From: Bacillota bacterium
GTDB taxonomy: Bacteria > Bacillota > Clostridia > Christensenellales > Aristaeellaceae
Direction of reading: 5' to 3'
Length of the DNA: 64,000 nt
NCBI GenBank assembly: GCA_023421395.1
Contig: JAEZTL010000017.1
Span: 76,925 to 140,924, forward strand
This document shows positions 17,778 through 26,390 of the stretch, in pieces. How positions within the stretch are numbered: position 1 is the first letter of the stretch; each line of letters opens with the position of its first letter. The notes beneath the pieces were generated by a model. It did not search any database and was not told where the DNA came from. It was given only the letters and a program-made list of their open reading frames with translations. The position numbers were made by a program, and so were the translations under genes.

Positions 17778-19376
17778 ATGTTCAGGATCGCCATTGCCGA
17801 CGACGAACCGTTCATCGTCAAGCTCATCCGGCAACTCATCGATTGCGAAGGGCTGGACGTTGAAATCGTGGGCGACGCCTCGGACGGCGCGGCCGCGCTG
17901 AGCCTGGTGCGCGAAAAGAAGCCCGACATCCTGATCACCGACATCCGGATGCCCCTGATGGATGGCATCGAGTTGATCGAGGAGATTCATAAGGCCGCGC
18001 TGCCGGTGCGGGTGATCGCCATCAGCGGCCACCGCCGGTTCGACTACGCCTACAATGCGCTCAAGTACGGCGTGGAGGATTTCATCGTCAAGCCCATCAG
18101 CAAAAAGGAACTCAACGACTCGATCGGCAAATTGATCCGGCGGCTGGGCGGCGCGGACGTGATTCCTCGGGGGCTCAAAAGCCTGGAGCGGCAGGTGCAG
18201 CGCGGCACGGTGCGGTTGCGTGAAAAGCTGATCGCCGACTGCCTGTCGGGCGGATTTGACGCGCGGACGCTGGAGTCGGTCAACGAAGCCTACATGTGCC
18301 GGTTCGAGTCCGGCAACTTTACCGGCGTGTCCGTCAAGCTGGACTTCCCGCAGACGCTGAATGAGGATTCTCCCGTGGCCTCGAAGAGCCGAGACGCGAT
18401 TGCCGAGTGCATGCGGGACTTCGCGTCCGAGTATGTGTTCGCCTTCTCGGCGCGCGACAGCGCGTTTCACGGCGTGGTCAACACGCGCCCGGAGCAGACG
18501 CGGCAGCTCGTCCGGAGGGTCAAGCGGCTGTTTGAAAAGCTGGCGATGACGCTGGACTTCTACGCCAGCATCCCCATCACCATCGGCATCGGCATCATCG
18601 CCTCCGACCCGGCGGAAATCGCCGAAAGCGTGCGCGCCGCGGCAATCTCGGTGCGCATCAAGTGCATTCTGGGCGCGCACCGCATCTACTACAGCGAGGA
18701 GTACGACCACGAAAATCTCGGCGTACGGCTGTCCGGCGCCCAGATCGAGGCGCTCCGCGCGCTATTGGACGAGAGCCGGCCCGAGCGCGCGGCGCAGTGG
18801 CTGGAGGGAGTGTACAGAAAGCCCGAGGGTTACTACCAGGCCCATCCCATCGAGGCGCTGGCGCTGACCGACTCGGTGCTTTCAACCCTTTCCGGGCTGT
18901 GCCGGATGCAGGCCGTTTCCGTCACCGACGGGGACCTCAGCTTCGGCCGGGCCGAGATCGAGCGCTCCGCAAGCCTGACGGAGATCGTATCGCGCGTCGA
19001 CGCGCTGCTCCGACTGATCATGGAGCAGGATCGGCGCGCGCGCATCCAGCGCGGCAGCTTTCCGGTGGAGCGCGCCAAGGCTTTTGTTGCCGAGCACCTA
19101 TGCGAAGCCTTCCGGTTGGAGGATATCGCCGAAAGCATCTTCCTGAGCCCGGCCTATCTGAGCAGCCTTTTCAAGAAGGAGACCGGCGAGAACCTCAGCG
19201 ACTATATCCAGCGGCTCCGGCTTGAAAAGGCCAAGGCGCTGCTGAAGGGCACCCCCCTCACGATCCAGGAAATCTCGGCCGCCGTCGGCTATTCCGACGC
19301 GAAGTACTTCTCCAAAATGTTCTGCCGGATGACCGGAGCCAAGCCCCAGGACTACCGCAAGATGTACGCCTGGTGA
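17778..19376 (+). CDS. AraC-type response regulator
   Basis: This 532-residue regulator has a receiver domain with Asp8/Asp9 and phospho-acceptor Asp55 (LITDIRMP), and VKPISKKEL with the conserved Lys near residue 105. A long middle region follows, and then a C-terminal AraC helix-turn-helix pair (residues about 430-530, ending GAKPQDYRKMYA). A modest promoter-like TACAAT at 17751-17756 lies upstream, so the signalling genes may have their own start. Its stop overlaps the kinase start by GTGA. It probably regulates the upstream sulfatase/RbsABC-type operon. Confidence 0.95.
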   Translation: MFRIAIADDEPFIVKLIRQLIDCEGLDVEIVGDASDGAAALSLVREKKPDILITDIRMPLMDGIELIEEIHKAALPVRVIAISGHRRFDYAYNALKYGVEDFIVKPISKKELNDSIGKLIRRLGGADVIPRGLKSLERQVQRGTVRLREKLIADCLSGGFDARTLESVNEAYMCRFESGNFTGVSVKLDFPQTLNEDSPVASKSRDAIAECMRDFASEYVFAFSARDSAFHGVVNTRPEQTRQLVRRVKRLFEKLAMTLDFYASIPITIGIGIIASDPAEIAESVRAAAISVRIKCILGAHRIYYSEEYDHENLGVRLSGAQIEALRALLDESRPERAAQWLEGVYRKPEGYYQAHPIEALALTDSVLSTLSGLCRMQAVSVTDGDLSFGRAEIERSASLTEIVSRVDALLRLIMEQDRRARIQRGSFPVERAKAFVAEHLCEAFRLEDIAESIFLSPAYLSSLFKKETGENLSDYIQRLRLEKAKALLKGTPLTIQEISAAVGYSDAKYFSKMFCRMTGAKPQDYRKMYAW

Positions 19377-20436
19377 CGGGCATGGGTAAGCGTCTTAAAC
19401 GTCATGGACTGCTTCGGGCGCTGCTCGGCGGCGCCGTTCTGGCGGTGGCCGCGCCGGGCTTTTTCATCGCCGTTGTCTTTTGGGTGCCGCCGCGTACGCC
19501 GCTTGGCTACGCGCTGTTCACACTGGGCTGTGTCTTTTGGCTGGGCCTGATGTACATGATCTTTGCCGGCATCTTTCTGCCGCTTCAGGCGCTCAGCCGA
19601 ATGAAAGACCTGAGCGAGGGCGACCGGGCGGGGTTTGAGCAGCGGCTCAGGCGCGCGCCGTGGAATGGCCTGATCCTCCACGATATCCTCAGCCTGACCT
19701 CGCTTCTATACGCCCGGGACGAGAAACAGCGCTCGCTGGAGGCGCTCAAAAAAGAGGCCGAGCTAAACTCGCTCCGGAGCCAGATCAACCCGCACTTTCT
19801 CTATAATACGCTGGATTCGATCCGCGGCCACCTGATGTCGCTGGGTTTTTCGGACGCCGCGGAGATCATCGAGTCGCTGTCCAACCTGTTCCGCTACAGC
19901 ATTGATCCGCGCGCGGTCTACAACACGCTGGAGCAGGAACTGGACAACGTGGCCGACTATATGCGCATTATGCGCTTCCGGCTGGGGGATCGGCTGCGCT
20001 TTCAGACCGTCGTCGACGCACGGGACGAGTACATCCTGAACTGTGAGATGCCCAAGCTGACGCTGCAGCCCATCGTCGAAAACGCGATCGAGCACGGGCT
20101 GGCGCGCATGCCGGAAACGCGCGCATCGAACTGCGCGCTTACGTGGCCCGCGAGGGCCTGAACATCCTGGTTTCCGACAACGGCGTGGGCATCGAACCCC
20201 GGCGGCTGGATGAGCTCAACGCGCGGCTTCGCGAGGGCTCGCCGGTGGAGAAGCGCCGCGGTTCGGGCCTCGCGCTGGTCAACGTCAACGAACGCATCCG
20301 CCTGCTGCACGGCGGGGATCCCTACGGGCTTCGCGTCTTCAGCGAGGTCGGCGTCGGTACGCAGGTGCACATCCTGCTGCCGGTCCGGCTGATGCCGGTG
20401 GAGCATGGCCCGCGGCGGCCGGGAGGGGACGCGTGA
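19373..20436 (+). pseudogene. Sensor histidine kinase, short sensor, interrupted by a 1-nt frameshift
   Basis: The gene starts at the GTG at 19373, overlapping the regulator stop. Two membrane helices (about residues 14-38 and 46-70) are joined by only a few residues, so there is no external sensor domain. They are followed by the kinase motif SQINPHFLYNTLDSIRGH and the N-box LQPIVENAIEHGLARMPE. At about 20114-20120 the reading frame shifts by -1, and the ATPase domain continues in another frame through ELRAYVAREGLNI, SDNGVGIEPRR and RRGSGLALVNVNERIRLL to 20436. One missing base near 20116 explains it; a sequencing or assembly error is the simplest cause. Without a fix the product would lack the ATPase domain. 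Confidence 0.85.
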
Positions 20437-21830
20437 GGCGGCCCGCGCTGGAATACCGCGACGTCACGCTGGCGGCTTCCGGCGGCGCGCTGGTTCGCGA
20501 CTTCTATCTGGCCGCTTACGAGGGAGAATACATCGCCGTGATGGGAGCGGACGGCTCCGGCAAGGATGCGCTGGGGCTGGCGCTCTACGGCGAGGCGGCC
20601 TGCCGGTCGGGCGAGATTTGGTTGGCGGGCGAACCCTTCGTGCCGGAAGGCATCCCTCAGGCGCACCGGCGCAAGGTGTTTCTCATCTCCAAGGAGAGCA
20701 ATTTCATCGATTCCCAGTCCATCGCCGAGAATATTTTTTTGAACCACGGCGGCCTCAACCGGCTGATGCCGGCCAGCGACCGCCTGATTCTTTCGGAAAC
20801 CGGCGCAATTCTGAAGAAATTCGGCCTCCATATCGACCCGCGCACGCCGGCGGGTGATTTCTCTCCCGCCATGAAGTGCGTGCTGGAGATGATCAAGTGG
20901 CACACCCACGGCGCCCGGGTGCTCGTGCTGCTGGGCGCGCTGGCGGTGCCTTCCGCCGCGGAGCGAGCGCAGTTTTTAAAGGTGCTGGGCACGCTTCGCG
21001 AATCGGGCGCGGCGGTTCTGCACCTGATGAATCGCTGCCTGGACGTGTTCGCGGAGGCCGACCGGTGCGTGCTTTTGTCGCCGCAGGGCCGCGTGGCGCG
21101 CACGCTGTTCCGCGAGGAATTCCGGATGGATGCGATCAACGAATACATCGGCCGGTGTGAAATCACCGCGCCCGCGCGCATCGCCCCGAAAGCGTCGAAC
21201 GAGGAAATTTTTCGGGCGGAGAACATATCGGCGGGCAAGTGCCGGGGCGTTTCCTTTTCCCTGCGCCGCGGCGAGGTGCTGGGGCTTTACTGCAAGGGCG
21301 GTGAGGATTATGACGCCGTGGCCTATGCGCTGTGCGGCACCCGAGCGTATACGGGCAGTTTTTATCTGAACGGCCGCCGGGTTCGGATCCAAAGCGCGGC
21401 GGACGCGCTGAAGCTGGGCATCGGGCTTTTGCCCAGCGATCCGATGCTGCTTTACTATCCGGATCTGACGCCGTGGGAGAACGCGGCCATGCCCTTTCTG
21501 CGCCGCGTCGGCAACCGGCTGGGCGTACTGCAAAACGGAAAAATGCGGGCGCTGATGCAAGACGTCGAGCGCTGCCTCGGGCAGCTGGAGGAGGCGTTTG
21601 ACCAGGCGGACGGGGAAGAGCACATGTTCTGCGTACTCTCGCGTTTTTTTCTGTACCCCTACCGGATTCTCGTTTTGCCCCACCCCGGGGCCGTCAACGA
21701 CGTGCGCAAGGAGAACATGGTGCATCATCTCATTGATGTGGCCGTCGGACGGGGCTGCTCGCTGGTGGTGGTTTCCACCCGCCTCGTCGAACTGGAGCCG
21801 CTCTGTTCCGCAATCCATACGCTGGAATAG
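20433..21830 (+). CDS. Degenerate tandem ABC protein (RbsA-like pseudo-ATPase) in a two-component operon
   Basis: This 465-residue protein begins at the GTG at 20433, overlapping the kinase stop (GTGA) with GGGAGGGG upstream. It aligns along its length with the RbsA-type ATPase encoded at 12788-14299, but the catalytic parts are altered. Walker A reads GADGSGKDAL (38-47; Ser/Thr to Asp45), the Q-loop Gln is Lys87, Walker B reads VLVLLGAL instead of VLVLDEP, and the switch His is Asn in LMNR. In the second half the P-loop is CKGGEDYDAV and Walker B is ILVLPHPG. It is therefore probably ATPase-inactive. The frame is intact with normal codon use, so it is not a decaying gene. A role as a signalling adaptor for the kinase or transporter is inference. 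Confidence 0.82.
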   Translation: MRRPALEYRDVTLAASGGALVRDFYLAAYEGEYIAVMGADGSGKDALGLALYGEAACRSGEIWLAGEPFVPEGIPQAHRRKVFLISKESNFIDSQSIAENIFLNHGGLNRLMPASDRLILSETGAILKKFGLHIDPRTPAGDFSPAMKCVLEMIKWHTHGARVLVLLGALAVPSAAERAQFLKVLGTLRESGAAVLHLMNRCLDVFAEADRCVLLSPQGRVARTLFREEFRMDAINEYIGRCEITAPARIAPKASNEEIFRAENISAGKCRGVSFSLRRGEVLGLYCKGGEDYDAVAYALCGTRAYTGSFYLNGRRVRIQSAADALKLGIGLLPSDPMLLYYPDLTPWENAAMPFLRRVGNRLGVLQNGKMRALMQDVERCLGQLEEAFDQADGEEHMFCVLSRFFLYPYRILVLPHPGAVNDVRKENMVHHLIDVAVGRGCSLVVVSTRLVELEPLCSAIHTLE

Positions 21831-21879
21831 GGGCACGCCTTCCATGGGCGGGCGCCCGGGGCGTAAACGAAAGAGAAAG

Positions 21880-21919
21880 AACGGCGGACAGCCTTGCCGG
21901 GGCAAGGCTGTCCGCCGTT
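21880..21919 (-). terminator. Strong terminator hairpin
   Basis: A perfect 19-bp inverted repeat with a two-base centre (AACGGCGGACAGCCTTGCC and its complement). On the minus strand it is followed by CTTTCTCTTTCGTTT, a T-rich tail, and it lies about 105 bases after the stop of the FAD gene at 22024. It can also stop the rightward ABC/two-component transcript, though the tail is poorer in that direction. Confidence 0.8.
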
Positions 21920-21936
21920 TCGCGGATTGCAGGCTT

Positions 21937-21977
21937 ATGCCAATCCAAAATACCGATTCTTCGCTGGCCGGATCTTT
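21937..21977. repeat. Partial copy of a dispersed repeat
   Basis: About 41 bp beginning ATGCCAATCCAAAATA match the left end of the 39241-39690 element at about 36 positions with one gap, in the same orientation. No gene overlaps it. It looks like the end of a small non-coding element left in this intergenic region. Confidence 0.5.
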
Positions 21978-22023
21978 TGCACCGCCAATGCCGGCGGCCC
22001 GAACCCGAATCAGGCAAGGGCCG

Positions 22024-23331
22024 TTACGGGCTTTCCAGATCCGTGCCCGCGTCCGTCAGCGCGCGGCGCACGGCTTCGGGGGCCAGGTCGCGCGGGGTTA
22101 TGCCCATGCGCGCGCAAAGCGCCGCCGCGATGCCCGCCGCTTGCCCCATCGCCATGCAGATGGACATCACCCGGTAGGAGGCGTGGGCGCGGTGCGTGCC
22201 GGAGATCGCGCGGCCCGCCACCAGCAGGTTTTCGGCCTTTCTCGGCACGAAGCATCGGTACGGCAGGTCGTAGGGCGTAACGTACTGGATCCTCTCCTCC
22301 GCCTGGCCCGGACCGCTCGGGTTATGGATGTCCACGATGAATTCCGCCTTGTGGACGACGGCGTCCGGGAAGCGCGCACCTGCGGCCATCTCCTCGGCGG
22401 TAATCACGTACTCGCCCAGCACGCGGCGGGTTTCACGCACACCCAGCGTGGTGGCGCTGGAGACGGCGCGGCAGTTTTCGTAGCCGGGCAGTTTTTCGCG
22501 GAAGAAAGCCACCAGAAGGTCGATCTGCCGCCGGAGCTCAAGCTCCGCGGGGTAGAGGTCCGCGGCCTTGGTGGCGTCCACGCCGTTGACCTGGGTGGTA
22601 TTGACCCGGCGCTCGCCCGGCGCATTCGTACGGTGCAGCCGGACGGCCACGATGTTTCGGGGCAGAAGGCCCTCGTCGCCGCAGCGCCTGCAGAAGTCGA
22701 GGAAGCGCTCGCCGTTCAGCTGGACGTCGTCCACGTCGCCGATGCACGCGATCCCCCGCGCCTCGTCCACGCCTTCAATGGTGAATTCCAGCGTCACCGG
22801 CTGCATCAGTCCGTCCGCTTCCCGGCCCTTTTCGGTGGGCGCGCCGGCGAAATACGCGATGTCGCCGTCGCCGGTGGCGTCCACGGTCACGCTCCCGCAG
22901 AGCGCGAAAGGGCCTTCCTTGCCGGAAAGCGCCAGCCCTTTGACCGCGGCCCCCTCCAGGATGGCATCCACCGCCACGGTCTGCAGGTATACGTCAATGT
23001 TTTCGTGGTCCACAAATTCGCTGAGCACGCGCTTGGCCCGTTCGGGGTCGTGGGCGACGCCCGTCACCCCCAGCATATCGTTGCCCGGCACGCCCAGATA
23101 CCCCGTCAGTTCATCCCGCATGGTGCCTTTGGAGACACTGCCCAGGATCGGTCCCACGTGTCCGCTGGTCAACATGCCGCCGAGAATGCCGTAGCGCTCG
23201 ATCAACGCCACCTTCGCGCCTTGGCGGGCGGCGGCCACCGCCGCGCACACCCCCGCCGGGCCGCCGCCCGCCACCAGTACGTCGTACCGGCCGAGAACGG
23301 GCAAAGTTTTTTTGTACGAGAGCGTATCCAT
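22024..23331 (-). CDS. FAD-dependent oxidoreductase (FAD_oxidored family)
   Basis: This 435-residue protein has an N-terminal Rossmann dinucleotide motif GGGPAG at 22-27 and VALIERYGILGGMLTSGHVGP. The second FAD element is TVDATGDGDIAYFAG, and the family motif GVRETRR is followed by a C-terminal GRAISGTHRAHASYRVMSICMAMGQAAGIAAALC. The ATG at 23331 is chosen because it aligns with the N-terminus of the adjacent paralogue and has GAGGG upstream; the ATG at 23343 overlaps the preceding stop (ATGA) and remains possible. It is likely a cytoplasmic flavoenzyme acting on a sugar or glycan-derived alcohol; the substrate is unknown. It is last in the LplB-type transporter operon. Confidence 0.9.
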   Translation of the reverse strand: MDTLSYKKTLPVLGRYDVLVAGGGPAGVCAAVAAARQGAKVALIERYGILGGMLTSGHVGPILGSVSKGTMRDELTGYLGVPGNDMLGVTGVAHDPERAKRVLSEFVDHENIDVYLQTVAVDAILEGAAVKGLALSGKEGPFALCGSVTVDATGDGDIAYFAGAPTEKGREADGLMQPVTLEFTIEGVDEARGIACIGDVDDVQLNGERFLDFCRRCGDEGLLPRNIVAVRLHRTNAPGERRVNTTQVNGVDATKAADLYPAELELRRQIDLLVAFFREKLPGYENCRAVSSATTLGVRETRRVLGEYVITAEEMAAGARFPDAVVHKAEFIVDIHNPSGPGQAEERIQYVTPYDLPYRCFVPRKAENLLVAGRAISGTHRAHASYRVMSICMAMGQAAGIAAALCARMGITPRDLAPEAVRRALTDAGTDLESP

Positions 23332-23339
23332 CGTTTCCC

Positions 23340-24710
23340 TCATTCGCCAAGATAGGCGTCCTGATCCCTGAGCACCTCGCGCAGCCGGACGACGTCCACT
23401 GCCGCGGGGCGGACCCCGTCGCGAAGCGCCATCGCCGCCGCCGCGCCCGCCGCCTGGCCGAAGGCCATGCAGCAGGGGATCATCCGGGTTGCGGAGGCCG
23501 CCACCGCGTCGGCCGACAGCGCCCTGCCCGCCACCAGCAGATTGTCGACGCCTTTGGGCACCAGGCAGCCGTAGGGCACGCCGAAGAAGGGCCCGTTTTC
23601 CAGCGGATAGAAGGTTCCGCCGGGATCGGACTTATTGTGGGTATCCATGCAGGTGGCCATCACGGCGATGGAGTCCTCCGGCACGCGGCAGGCGGTTACA
23701 TCCTCGGCCGTCAGCCGCTTCACACCGTCGATGTGGCGGGTTTCGCGGATGCCGATGGAGGCCGCGGTACCCATGAATCGGGCGTTTTCAAAGCCCACCG
23801 CGTACTTTTTCAGGAAGTCGTACACCTTGTGGGCCTGCCGGAGCCCCTCGATTTCCGCGCGGGTCAGATCCTCGGCGTCCGTTCCGTCCACATCCAGAAT
23901 GCGGGTCACGTTCAGCCGGTACTCACCCGGCGCAACGCCCTCGAACAGGCAGATCTCGGCGCGGGGCACGTCGCCCCACTCCTTTTGCATGTCGCGGATC
24001 AGCCAGCTGTAAGGGCCGTAGAAGGGGCGGATCTCCTCGCTGTGCGCCCGGATGTGCGCCTTCACGCGGTCGGTGTCTACGTTGTAAAGCCTGAAAAACA
24101 GCGTGGCGGGCTGGATGTTGCCATCCCGCACATTGCCCAGCTCATAGCCGACGCCCGCGCGCGCGGCTACGTCCGCGTCGCCGGTGGCGTCTATGACAAT
24201 TTTCGCGCGCACCGCGGCCAGCCCGCTCTTATTGAAGATCACCGCGCCGGCAAGACGGCCCTCCTCCACCAGCGGATCGACGAACTGGGTGTGCAGCAGA
24301 AGCCGCGTGCCGCTGCCAAGGATCATTTGGGTTGTGACCTGCTTGAAGCACTCGTGGTCGAAGGGGCCCACGTGGGCGTGCCCGATCTTGTAAAAGCCGG
24401 AACGCGGGTCCTCGCCGGGGACGAGGGCGGGATCGATGGCGCCGCCCAGCGCCACCATTTGGTCCACAACCTCTTTGAACATGCCCCGGATGACCATCTT
24501 CTCGTTCCGCGCGTCGAAGGACGTCATGAACGGACCGACGAGGCAGGCCGTCGCCGCGCCGCCGACGCCGCCGTTTTCATCGATGACCAGCACCTTCGCG
24601 CCGCCGCGGGCCGCGGCGGTCGCGGCCGAGATGCCCGCCGGGCCCGCGCCCGCCACCAGTACGTCCACATCCGCAAATACCGGAAGCTCCTTCTGATAGA
24701 GCTCAGCCAT
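23340..24710 (-). CDS. FAD-dependent oxidoreductase (FAD_oxidored family)
   Basis: This 456-residue flavoprotein has GAGPAG (21-26), VIDENGGVGGAATACLVGPF, VIDATGDADVAARAGVGYELG and the family motif GIRETRH followed by IDGVKRLTAEDV. The C-terminal FAD contact is GRALSADAVAASATRMIPCCMAFGQAAGAAAAMAL. It lies directly downstream of the binding-protein gene, separated by a hairpin, and overlaps the next flavoprotein gene. Two consecutive members that have diverged considerably suggest successive or alternative oxidation steps on the imported compound. Confidence 0.92.
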   Translation of the reverse strand: MAELYQKELPVFADVDVLVAGAGPAGISAATAAARGGAKVLVIDENGGVGGAATACLVGPFMTSFDARNEKMVIRGMFKEVVDQMVALGGAIDPALVPGEDPRSGFYKIGHAHVGPFDHECFKQVTTQMILGSGTRLLLHTQFVDPLVEEGRLAGAVIFNKSGLAAVRAKIVIDATGDADVAARAGVGYELGNVRDGNIQPATLFFRLYNVDTDRVKAHIRAHSEEIRPFYGPYSWLIRDMQKEWGDVPRAEICLFEGVAPGEYRLNVTRILDVDGTDAEDLTRAEIEGLRQAHKVYDFLKKYAVGFENARFMGTAASIGIRETRHIDGVKRLTAEDVTACRVPEDSIAVMATCMDTHNKSDPGGTFYPLENGPFFGVPYGCLVPKGVDNLLVAGRALSADAVAASATRMIPCCMAFGQAAGAAAAMALRDGVRPAAVDVVRLREVLRDQDAYLGE

Positions 24711-24732
24711 ACGATACCCTCTCTCCTGATGG

Positions 24733-24769
24733 TTCAGGCCGCGCCGGGTCCCGTTCGGCGCGGCCTGAA
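24733..24769 (-). terminator. Stem-loop after the binding-protein gene
   Basis: A perfect 14-bp stem (TTCAGGCCGCGCCG and its complement) with a 9-base loop starts 26 bases after the binding-protein stop on the minus strand. The ribosome binding site of the FAD gene follows it directly, and no T-run is present. It is probably a processing or mRNA-stability element within the operon. Confidence 0.6.
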
Positions 24770-24794
24770 TACGCTAAAGTACTGTGTGGAAAAA

Positions 24795-26315
24795 TCAGGC
24801 CTGGCTGTCCAGGAACGCCTTCAGTTCGGCGCGGACCTCTTCGCCGCCGTTGTTGGCCCAGTCGGACGTGAAGGTGGCCAGGTCGTCAATGGTGCGCGTG
24901 CCGGAGATGACCTGCAGGATGTAGTCCTGGAGGCTCTTGAACAGCGCGGTGTTGTACTTGGTGTAGGCTTCGGAGGCCGGCTTGAAGGCGAACCTGTTGT
25001 CCACGAAGATCTCCGGGGTCTCCTCGTTGGCCTTCAGCGTGATCGCGGCGAAGGCGGCCCACTGCGCGTCGGACTTGCGGATGCGGGAGGGCCACTGCTT
25101 CTCGTAGGCGGGCTGGTCGGTGCAGTCGATGTACCAATAGGAATCGCCGCGCTCGTTGGCGAAGATGGGGTTGATGGGCTGGATCTTGCCCTCTTCGTCG
25201 TAGGTGAAGTGGGTGCCTTCCACGCCGATGCAGATGAACAGCTGGTTCTTGACCTTCAGGTTGATCCAGTTGATCGCGTCGGCCGCGTTCTTGCTGGAGC
25301 GCAGCACGCAGGAAACCTGGTTGAGCGCCTTGGTGGACATGTAGGCGCAGTTGCCGTCGGAGCCCTTCAGCGCGCCGATGTAGCCGATATCGTCATAGGT
25401 CACGCCGAGATTCTGCATCTGGGCGGGGGTGGTCACCTGCACGCCGGCGCGGTTGGAGCAGGCGATGATGGCCTTGCCGGAGGCGAACTTCTCATTGACG
25501 GTAGAGTCGGTGTTGACGGCCCAGTCGGGATCGAGCAGGCCTTCCTTGTTGAGCTTGGTCAAAAACTCGATCATCGCGGCGAAGCCCGGCGCCTCGGTCA
25601 TGTAAAGCACGTTGCCGTCCCCATCCACCATCCAGTCGGAGTAGATGCCAAAGGCGCAGGCGATGGTCTTGGGGATGACCCAGTTCTCGTTGCCCTCGGA
25701 AGCCGGCTTATAGGGGCCCGCGAAGACGATGTACTGGTCGCCGTAGAAATTCTTGAGCGTCACCAGGCAATCGTAGAATTCGTCGATGGTGGTGGGGATC
25801 TTCTCGATGCCAGCGGCCTTCATCAGGTCCCAGCGGCAGGCCATGAAGTTGGCGATCTCGTTGTTGTAGGGGTACATGTAGGGCAGGCCGTAGATGTTGC
25901 CGTCCGCGTCGGAGAGCGCCTTCCAGGTTTCCTCGGAGTTGCTGGCGAGGATGTCCTGCCCGTAGGCGTTCAAAAGATCGTTCAGCGGAAGGAGCGCGCC
26001 CTGGGCCATCAGCGTGCGCCACTGGTTGACGTTGACGTTGACCACATCATAGTCCGCGCCGCCCGCCACATCCATCAGAAGCTTCTCGTCGGCGTTCTCG
26101 GCCGGCAGCGAGAAGTACTCCACATCGTAGCCCGTCGCCTCTTTGATGACCGGTACCATGTAGTCGGCGTTGACGTCAAAACCGACATTGCCGCCCAGAC
26201 GCTTGAGGGTCACATTCCCGGGGCCTTTGAGCGCGGGGGCTTCCGCGCTGGCCATTGGCACCGCCATCAAGGCGATCATCGTCAGCGCCAGCACGAGAGA
26301 CAACATCTTTTTCAT
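24795..26315 (-). CDS. Extracellular solute-binding protein of LplB/LplC-type importer
   Basis: This 506-residue protein starts at the ATG at 26315 with GGAGGG upstream. Its signal peptide ends ASA-EA and has no lipobox Cys. The long mature chain (LKRLGGNVGFDVNADYMVPVIKEATGYDVEYFSLPAENADEKL) is typical of the roughly 500-residue binding proteins that accompany LplB/YtcP-type permeases and bind oligosaccharides, often uronic-acid containing or complex glycans. It follows the two permease genes, a usual order for this class. Hairpins flank the gene on both sides. Confidence 0.93.
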   Translation of the reverse strand: MKKMLSLVLALTMIALMAVPMASAEAPALKGPGNVTLKRLGGNVGFDVNADYMVPVIKEATGYDVEYFSLPAENADEKLLMDVAGGADYDVVNVNVNQWRTLMAQGALLPLNDLLNAYGQDILASNSEETWKALSDADGNIYGLPYMYPYNNEIANFMACRWDLMKAAGIEKIPTTIDEFYDCLVTLKNFYGDQYIVFAGPYKPASEGNENWVIPKTIACAFGIYSDWMVDGDGNVLYMTEAPGFAAMIEFLTKLNKEGLLDPDWAVNTDSTVNEKFASGKAIIACSNRAGVQVTTPAQMQNLGVTYDDIGYIGALKGSDGNCAYMSTKALNQVSCVLRSSKNAADAINWINLKVKNQLFICIGVEGTHFTYDEEGKIQPINPIFANERGDSYWYIDCTDQPAYEKQWPSRIRKSDAQWAAFAAITLKANEETPEIFVDNRFAFKPASEAYTKYNTALFKSLQDYILQVISGTRTIDDLATFTSDWANNGGEEVRAELKAFLDSQA

Positions 26316-26340
26316 TCCGGAATCCCTCCATTTCAATATA

Positions 26341-26366
26341 TCTTAGGCCGCGTGGCGCGGCCAAGA
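26341..26366 (-). repeat. Intercistronic stem-loop upstream of the binding-protein gene
   Basis: GGCCGCG and CGCGGCC form a stem with loop TGG, extended by TCTT/AAGA with a one-base bulge, in the gap between the LplC-type permease and the binding protein. Confidence 0.45.
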
Positions 26367-26390
26367 TTTCTCCGTACACCGCGATGGGCG

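Noticed and set aside
20108..20125. Programmed -1 ribosomal frameshift in the kinase gene
   Set aside because: The codons CCG GAA ACG do not form a canonical slippery heptamer and no strong downstream structure is evident; a missing base is simpler.
21598..23355. 585-codon plus-strand frame
   Set aside because: It crosses the end of the ABC gene, a terminator hairpin and the whole opposite FAD gene; composition is that of an antisense frame.
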